The notes under the pieces: generated by a model
What the model saw: only the letters and a program-made list of their open reading frames with translations
The model's database searches: none
Told to the model about the DNA's origin: nothing
NCBI GenBank assembly: GCA_902492005.1
Contig: CABUJV010000022.1
Span: forward strand, 1-35,942
DNA: 35,942 nt
Direction: 5' to 3'
Source of the DNA: an uncultured Eubacteriales bacterium
GTDB lineage: Bacteria > Bacillota > Clostridia > Oscillospirales > Oscillospiraceae
Made by a program: the position numbers and the translations under genes
Shown: piece by piece, positions 32,093-35,942 of the stretch
Layout: every line of letters starts with the position of its first letter
Position numbering within the stretch: position 1 is the stretch's first letter

Positions 32093-32132
32093 CCAAAAAG
32101 CTCTGAAATCTTACGATTTCAGAGCTTTTTGG
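32093..32132. terminator. Bidirectional terminator, near-copy of the tRNA-Arg terminator
   Basis: An 18-bp perfect stem (32093-32110 with 32115-32132) around TTAC, core AAGCTCTGAAATC, with A and T runs on both sides. It lies 12 bases after the stop of the leftward small gene. It matches 33 of 36 bases with the hairpin at 14705-14740, and two of the changes keep a base pair. Confidence 0.88.
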
Positions 32133-32143
32133 TTATCAGAATT

Positions 32144-32371
32144 TCAGTCTGCGTCCAGAGGGTCCAAAGCCGCGTTGGAGGGGATGGCGGGCTCCGGAAG
32201 CTGCTTGTAGAGCACATCGTTTACATGGGAGAGCATCCGCTGCTGGTAGTCCTGAATATCGTCCAGGGAGCGAAAACTGGTGTTGCTCTTTTCCAGCGCA
32301 ATCTGAGCATCTAACGGCAGCGCGTTGAAATAGGCGATGGCCTCGGGGGAGAGCAGCGTGCGGTCAAGCAT
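32144..32371 (-). CDS. Small hypothetical protein, 75 residues
   Basis: I do not recognise this 75-residue protein (opening MLDRTLLSPEAIAYFNALPL). It is hydrophilic, predicted mostly helical, without signal peptide, cysteine or membrane segment, and ends acidic (DPLDAD). Its ATG overlaps the end of the upstream small gene by eight bases (ATGCTTGA), so the two are translated together. A strong terminator lies 12 bases after its stop. The length and helical content would fit a chaperone-like or structural partner of the upstream protein. Confidence 0.6.
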   Translation of the reverse strand: MLDRTLLSPEAIAYFNALPLDAQIALEKSNTSFRSLDDIQDYQQRMLSHVNDVLYKQLPEPAIPSNAALDPLDAD

Positions 32372-32519
32372 GGCCTTCGCCCTCTGCCACGATGCGCTCC
32401 AGAACGGCCATCAGGTCGTTCATATTCTCCAGCTTGACGTCCATGGAGAGAATGTGGTTTTTAAGATCAATGGGCATGGACTCGAACTGGGCACGGATTT
32501 TGGGAGATACTGTGGACAT
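32364..32519 (-). CDS. Small hypothetical protein, 51 residues
   Basis: This 51-residue protein (starts MSTVSPKIRAQFESMPIDLK) is helical and acidic, with no cysteine, signal peptide or membrane segment. It is unknown to me. The start at 32519 has GAGGTG six bases upstream; the longer frame to 32657 goes through a stable hairpin and has no ribosome binding site. It overlaps the next gene by eight bases. Both proteins share a motif-like stretch (IPxLAxQ/PLDAQI versus MPIDLKN), so they may interact, but this is a guess. A leader of up to 270 bases lies upstream. Confidence 0.55.
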   Translation of the reverse strand: MSTVSPKIRAQFESMPIDLKNHILSMDVKLENMNDLMAVLERIVAEGEGHA

Positions 32520-32609
32520 TGGAATCACCTCGCTCCTAGTATGAGCCAAAACAGGCACAAAAAAACGCCGGCGACCAAAAATGTCATCCGGCGGAACGGC
32601 TTGGTCTGC

Positions 32610-32641
32610 CTCCCCGGAAGGGCTGTTGCCCTTCCGGGGAG
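32610..32641. other. Perfect 14-bp hairpin in the leader of the small two-gene operon
   Basis: CTCCCCGGAAGGGC (32610-32623) and its exact complement (32628-32641) flank TGTT. No T-run follows on either strand, so it is unlikely to be a simple terminator. It could be a regulatory or structural RNA element in the leftward leader, or a terminator of transcripts reading in from the right. The stretch 32520-32786 holds nothing else I can name. Confidence 0.5.
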
Positions 32642-32786
32642 CACAGCAGTGTTGCAAAGAGAGAGAGGGAGGAGGTTGGAATTGGTATTGGGTCTTTGCA
32701 AATATAGGATACCATACTGAAAAGGGAATTGATGGACAGTTTTATAACGTGCTGTGAACTTTTTATGAACGACAATATTTCCCTTT

Positions 32787-34076
32787 TTAGACCGGGTCCT
32801 GGATGTGGAACAGACTGTCCAGCACCAGCCAGTTTTGGGCAAAGGGGCGCATAAGATTCCAGTAACCGGCTCCGGACAGGCCGTATTCCGGGATAAGGGA
32901 CAGCTTGGCGGCGATGCTCCTGGCGTCTTCGAACCAGACCTCATGTGCCGTTCCCCCTTCGTCCGTGTAGCGGAACCAGGGCGCTTGGGCGGTCTCGTCA
33001 TATTGGATGGCCACACCGTAGCGGCGGGCCAGGCTGACGGCATACTGGGGGGAGATGGAGGTGGCCCGGGTCTCCTCCTGACGGAAGGGCAGCGGCCAGT
33101 CGTAACCGTAGGCCGGGATGCCCAGCCAGACCTGACCGGCGGGGACCTCCGTCAGGGCGTACTCCACCACCGAGCGTACGTTGGGCAGAGGCGCTACCGC
33201 CATGGGCGGGCCGTATGTATAGCCCCACTCATAGGTCATCAAAAAGACGCGGTCGGCGGCGGCCCCCAGGGCGCGGTAGTCGTGGCCCTCATAGAGCAGA
33301 CCGGGCTGGTCGGCCGAGGTCTTGGGGGCCAGCGCTACCACCACGGGATAGCCGTGCGGATTCAGCCGCTCCCGCAGGCGGCGGATAAAGGCGGCGTAGG
33401 CCGCCGCATCCTGCGGAAAGACGAATTCAAAGTCCACGTCCAGGCCGCTGTAGCCCCTGGTCTCCAGCGTATTGAGCACATTGTCGATCAGAACGCCCTG
33501 GATGGCTTGGTCGTTGAGGACCAGGCTGGCCAGCTCATTGGAAAAGCTGCCCTCGTCGGTGAGAGTGGACAGGTGCATCAGGGCCCCGGTTCCCACATTG
33601 CGGGCCGCGGTGAGAAGCCCCTGGTCCTCCAGCGGCACCAGCGCGCCGTCCGGCTGGATGCCATAGGTAAAGGGAGTGATATAGGTGAGAAAGGGAAGGG
33701 TGCGGCGCAGCAGGCCCGGATCAATAAAGGGGTAGGCATAGCCGTTGACGGCAATGGGGGGGTATTTTGCGCTGTCACCCTGGTAGCTGAGGACCACCGT
33801 CTGGCCGGGATAGAGGGTGGGGGAGCCCTCCAGGACGGTGTTGTTGCGGTAGAGCTGGCGGACGGGTACGCCGCTGGCCCGAGCCACGGAATAGAGCGTA
33901 TCGCCGGACCGGGCGGTGTAGACCTGGTCGGGGAAGCGGAGGACGAGCGTCTGCCCCGCCACCAGCTCATAGGGAGGAAAAAGCCGGTTGTCGCCGGCGA
34001 TCCGCTCCGCAGACAGCCCGGACCGCTGGGCGATGGCGCTCAGGGTGTCGCCCGTCTGTACGACATAGATTTCCAT
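32787..34076 (-). CDS. Spore germination/cortex protein, LysM-GH18 (YaaH/SleL type)
   Basis: This 429-residue protein has two LysM domains (about 1-47, VVQTGDTLSAIAQRSG, and 49-95, YTARSGDTLYSVARASG) and then a glycoside hydrolase family 18 barrel (about 105-425). The catalytic region reads GYSGLDVDFEFVF, with the essential Glu in DFE, as in spore cortex-lytic SleL/YaaH. These enzymes cut cortical muramic-delta-lactam peptidoglycan in the spore; the LysM domains bind it. No signal peptide is present, as usual for proteins placed in the spore by the mother cell. The start at 34076 has GGAGGA five bases upstream. The same frame is open to 35045, but that extension covers the amidase gene and is not coding. 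It lies 11 bases after the amidase. Confidence 0.9.
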   Translation of the reverse strand: MEIYVVQTGDTLSAIAQRSGLSAERIAGDNRLFPPYELVAGQTLVLRFPDQVYTARSGDTLYSVARASGVPVRQLYRNNTVLEGSPTLYPGQTVVLSYQGDSAKYPPIAVNGYAYPFIDPGLLRRTLPFLTYITPFTYGIQPDGALVPLEDQGLLTAARNVGTGALMHLSTLTDEGSFSNELASLVLNDQAIQGVLIDNVLNTLETRGYSGLDVDFEFVFPQDAAAYAAFIRRLRERLNPHGYPVVVALAPKTSADQPGLLYEGHDYRALGAAADRVFLMTYEWGYTYGPPMAVAPLPNVRSVVEYALTEVPAGQVWLGIPAYGYDWPLPFRQEETRATSISPQYAVSLARRYGVAIQYDETAQAPWFRYTDEGGTAHEVWFEDARSIAAKLSLIPEYGLSGAGYWNLMRPFAQNWLVLDSLFHIQDPV

Positions 34077-34087
34077 GGGTTCCTCCG

Positions 34088-34828
34088 TCAGACCAGAGTG
34101 ATGTAGTCCGAGCTGGCGTACCCCACCACGCCGTCGAACCGGACCAGATACCACCCCTGCCACTGGTTGATGACGGTGAGCCGGGCTCCGTCGTAAGCCC
34201 GGGCCACGATGGGAGCGGTGATGGAGGGTCTGGAGCGGATGTTCAGTGAGCCCCAATTTACATCCACCACGGCGGGACGGGCGGGGCGGGGCTCCAGGAA
34301 GGGGATGCCGAAGTACTGGCACAGAGAGCCCACGATGTTCCGGGCGATGGCATCCAGATTGCTTTTGACCCAGGCGGCATCGTCGGGGTTGTCGTGATAG
34401 CCCAGCTCGATGAAGACCGAGGGCGCCCGGACCCGCCGGACCTCGCCGATGGCGGTGGTAGGCTCTGCCCGGACCCGGTCGGGGAGAGGATAGATGCTTT
34501 TCAGATTTTCGGCTACGATCTCCGCTGCCCGCCGGCCCTCGGTGCTGCCGGGATAATAAAAGACAATGATACCGCGAATCTGGCCGTAGAGGCCCTCGGG
34601 AGCGGCATTGGAGTGGAGCGCCAGGTGCAGGTCGTAGTTGCCCTCGTTGGAAGCGCGGATGGAGGAGGCGGCGGTCATTTCGGGCGTGTTGCGGACGTAC
34701 TGGATGCCGGAAGCGTCCAGATAGGGAATCATGGCGTCCGCCAGCCGGTTCATCCACTCCTCTTCGGTGCCGCCGTTGACGTAAAAGTTGTTCTCCTGGG
34801 TGGAAGGAGAGAGATAAATGATAGGCAT
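34088..34828 (-). CDS. N-acetylmuramoyl-L-alanine amidase-like protein with SH3 domain
   Basis: This 246-residue protein has an amidase_3-type zinc-hydrolase fold (residues 1-175) and a bacterial SH3 domain at the C terminus (about 188-246: NWGSLNIRSRPSITAPIV, GWYLVRFDGVVGYASSDYI). In classical amidases the fold opens with a DPGHGG motif whose His binds zinc. Here it opens YLSPSTQENN, so that ligand is absent. The glutamate helix (EEEWMNRLADAMIPYL), the HSNAAP histidine and the catalytic Glu in IELGYHDN are present. This variant is common in spore formers, but I cannot tell whether it is active. No signal peptide is seen. AAAGGAGGA precedes the ATG. It forms an operon with the LysM-GH18 protein. 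Confidence 0.85.
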   Translation of the reverse strand: MPIIYLSPSTQENNFYVNGGTEEEWMNRLADAMIPYLDASGIQYVRNTPEMTAASSIRASNEGNYDLHLALHSNAAPEGLYGQIRGIIVFYYPGSTEGRRAAEIVAENLKSIYPLPDRVRAEPTTAIGEVRRVRAPSVFIELGYHDNPDDAAWVKSNLDAIARNIVGSLCQYFGIPFLEPRPARPAVVDVNWGSLNIRSRPSITAPIVARAYDGARLTVINQWQGWYLVRFDGVVGYASSDYITLV

Positions 34829-34962
34829 GGGGATTCCTCCTTTGGTGGTATCCCATCCTATGCACCCGAAGCGGGTTTGGAACCTTTTTCCGGAGAACCT
34901 CGTCTAAAAGGGCATGACACAGCCCCGTTCCCTTCGCGCAATGAATGAAAGTGAGGTGCCCA

Positions 34963-35272
34963 ATGAAAGGAAAAACAATTCTGCCAATCGCGCTCCTGCT
35001 TGCCGCAGTGCTCACCGCCTGCTCCGGCGGGAACGGCGCCACCATGGCCGCCGCTGGGGACTCGGGCTGCCTCTGCTTTTGGCGAGGGGGTGCATTCCTT
35101 TGGCGATGGACTGGGAAATTTGGCCGTCTGGCTGGCCTATCACGCGGTGAGTGCCGCGGTGCTCCTGGCCGTTTTGGCGGGGGCCGGGCTGGCCGTCCGG
35201 CGGCGGCTCCGGAAGCGCGGCGCGGCCCCCGTGCCGCCCGACGCCCAGACGGAAGAAAAAGAGGGCCGGTAG
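34963..35272 (+). pseudogene. Small lipoprotein with frameshift (one extra base)
   Basis: The N-terminal frame begins MKGKTILPIALLLAAVLTAC with lipobox Cys20, then continues into Gly/Ala residues. At the run GGGG (35056-35059) the coding pattern jumps to the +1 frame: there the sequence reads ASAFGEGVHSFGDGLGN, a membrane segment (AVWLAYHAVSAAVLLAVLAG) and a basic tail, and it stops at 35272. If one G is removed, a 102-residue protein results: lipid anchor, short linker, one transmembrane helix, basic cytoplasmic end. Without correction, the first frame ends at 35316 with Gly/Arg-rich noise. It may be a sequencing error, a decayed gene or a slippery site. GAGGTG precedes the ATG. Function is unknown. 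Confidence 0.6.
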
Positions 35273-35277
35273 AGGCA

Positions 35278-35304
35278 GGGGGATGGATCTGCGACCCGTC
35301 CCCC
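35278..35304 (+). terminator. Weak terminator after the lipoprotein gene
   Basis: A 9-bp stem GGGGGATGG/CCGTCCCCC (35278-35286 with 35296-35304, one wobble pair), followed by CTTGTT. It sits between the frameshifted gene and the promoter of the FHA gene. Confidence 0.5.
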
Positions 35305-35305
35305 C

Positions 35306-35333
35306 TTGTTATCTGAGGAAAATGTGATATAAT
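35306..35333 (+). promoter_or_regulatory. Promoter of the FHA-domain gene
   Basis: TTGTTA (35306-35311), a 16-base spacer and a perfect TATAAT (35328-35333), with the extended TGA directly before the -10. The start codon is 54 bases downstream. Confidence 0.78.
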
Positions 35334-35387
35334 GACTGCCCTGAGAAGCTGCTGGTCACCCGACTCTGGAAGGGAGGGATTTACCCG

Positions 35388-35942
35388 GTGGAACAGCTCC
35401 TATCCGCGCCGCAGGCCCTGATGGACCAGCTGACGGCTCTGCTGGAGGCCTATCCCCTGGCGGCGGCCTGGTATACGGCGGCGCGGTTCGTTTTTCCCAT
35501 TCTGGTCCTGCTCATTCTGGCGCGCACCATCCGGTCCCTGGTCACGGTGCCCCATGTACCGGAGGTCTGGGCCTATCTGTCCCTGCCCAACGGGGCGGAC
35601 GAGCCGCTGACCCACTGGGAGAACATCATCGGCCGCTCCGGTTTTTCGGATGTGGTGCTGAATTACCCCACCGTCTCCCGCCAGCACGCCGCCCTGATCC
35701 GGGGGGAGGACCAGAGCTGGACCCTCTATGACCTGGACTCCAAAGGGGGCGTGGCGGTCAACGGCAGAGAGGTGGCGGGGCAGGCCGCCGTCCAGTACGG
35801 CGATGTGCTCGCTCTGGGCGGCGTGGAGACGGTGCTGCTGGCGGTCTCTCCGGAGGAGGAGCAGGAGCGCCGGTCCCGGCGGCGGGCGGAGCGGCCGGTG
35901 TCCCCCTGGCTGGGGTTGGTGCTGCTGACTCTGTTTCAGGTC
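35388..35942 (+). CDS. FHA-domain membrane protein, 3' end outside window (possible FtsW/RodA fusion)
   Basis: There are 185 codons to the window edge with no stop. The protein begins with a GTG (MEQLLSAPQALMDQL), with GGGAGGG upstream, and has a transmembrane helix near 33-47 (FVFPILVLLILA). Residues about 80-145 form an FHA domain, which binds phosphothreonine: the core motifs IIGRSGFSDVVL, SRQHAAL and NGREV are intact. A basic linker (EEEQERRSRRRAERP) leads to WLGLVLLTLFQV at the very end, which looks like a first transmembrane helix. In Clostridia such a layout, an FHA domain before a FtsW/RodA/SpoVE-type cell-wall polymerase, is known, so I expect one, but this part lies outside the window. 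It was found by direct translation. Confidence 0.82.
   Translation, partial: MEQLLSAPQALMDQLTALLEAYPLAAAWYTAARFVFPILVLLILARTIRSLVTVPHVPEVWAYLSLPNGADEPLTHWENIIGRSGFSDVVLNYPTVSRQHAALIRGEDQSWTLYDLDSKGGVAVNGREVAGQAAVQYGDVLALGGVETVLLAVSPEEEQERRSRRRAERPVSPWLGLVLLTLFQV

Noticed and set aside
32805..34106. 433-codon plus-strand ORF
   Set aside because: Antisense to the LysM-GH18 gene, Gly/Asp/His-rich, no family pattern.
34077..35045. Upstream extension of the LysM-GH18 frame to 752 codons
   Set aside because: It covers the amidase gene in another frame, is Arg/His-rich, and the start at 34076 has a good ribosome binding site and a LysM domain directly after it.
1..35942. CRISPR arrays, riboswitches, rRNA, prophage or toxin-antitoxin genes
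   Set aside because: I looked for regular spaced repeats, conserved riboswitch leaders and typical gene patterns and saw none that could be supported.

Overview
The window looks like a chromosomal segment of a GC-rich, spore-forming member of the Clostridia, most likely an Oscillospiraceae-type gut bacterium. The evidence is a DnaE-type polymerase, a SpoIID-like protein, a YaaH/SleL-type LysM glycohydrolase, a Cys/Gly-rich spore-coat-like peptide, GlpP antitermination, strong AGGAGG ribosome binding sites and a CCA-encoding tRNA. This assignment comes from gene content and composition only; I could not run a search.

Left backbone (1-14.7 kb): the 3' part of dnaE and a cardiolipin synthase run to the right. 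A DUF4364 regulator and a CmpB-type membrane protein form a convergent leftward pair. Next come a DUF3048 lipoprotein, a cysteine-rich conserved clostridial protein, a TVP38/DedA-like membrane protein, a tiny transcription unit encoding a 28-residue peptide, and the tail of a truncated low-molecular-weight phosphatase. A leftward three-gene cell-wall/spore operon follows (a small beta-rich protein, a SpoIID-like protein with peptidoglycan-binding domains, and a second peptidoglycan-binding protein). After it are an iron alcohol dehydrogenase with an SLH-like exported protein, a 53-residue Cys/Gly-rich peptide, and tRNA-Arg(ACG).

Metabolic block (about 14.8-31.7 kb): this sits between tRNA-Arg with its terminator and an IS256-type transposase remnant. 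A near-copy of the tRNA terminator hairpin lies just beyond the remnant. The leftward half is a glycerol operon: IclR regulator, GlpP antiterminator, a large attenuator hairpin, two FAD oxidoreductases resembling GlpA and GlpB, a DUF1667 protein and glycerol kinase. The rightward half diverges from the IclR gene. It encodes a ThDP enzyme of the acetolactate-synthase superfamily, a cupin, a split transketolase, two xylose-isomerase-like TIM-barrel enzymes, an extended SDR epimerase and a complete ribose-type ABC importer. I read it as an uptake and breakdown pathway for an unidentified sugar or sugar derivative, converging on triose/pentose phosphates and sharing a control region with glycerol catabolism. 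From about 26.2 kb the sequence is visibly richer in A and T, which suggests a mosaic origin.

Right backbone (32.1-35.9 kb): two small overlapping unknown genes, then a spore-cortex pair (YaaH/SleL-like LysM-GH18 and an amidase_3-SH3 protein), all leftward. They are followed by a small lipoprotein broken by one extra base and the start of an FHA-domain membrane protein, perhaps an FHA-FtsW/RodA fusion, cut by the window end.
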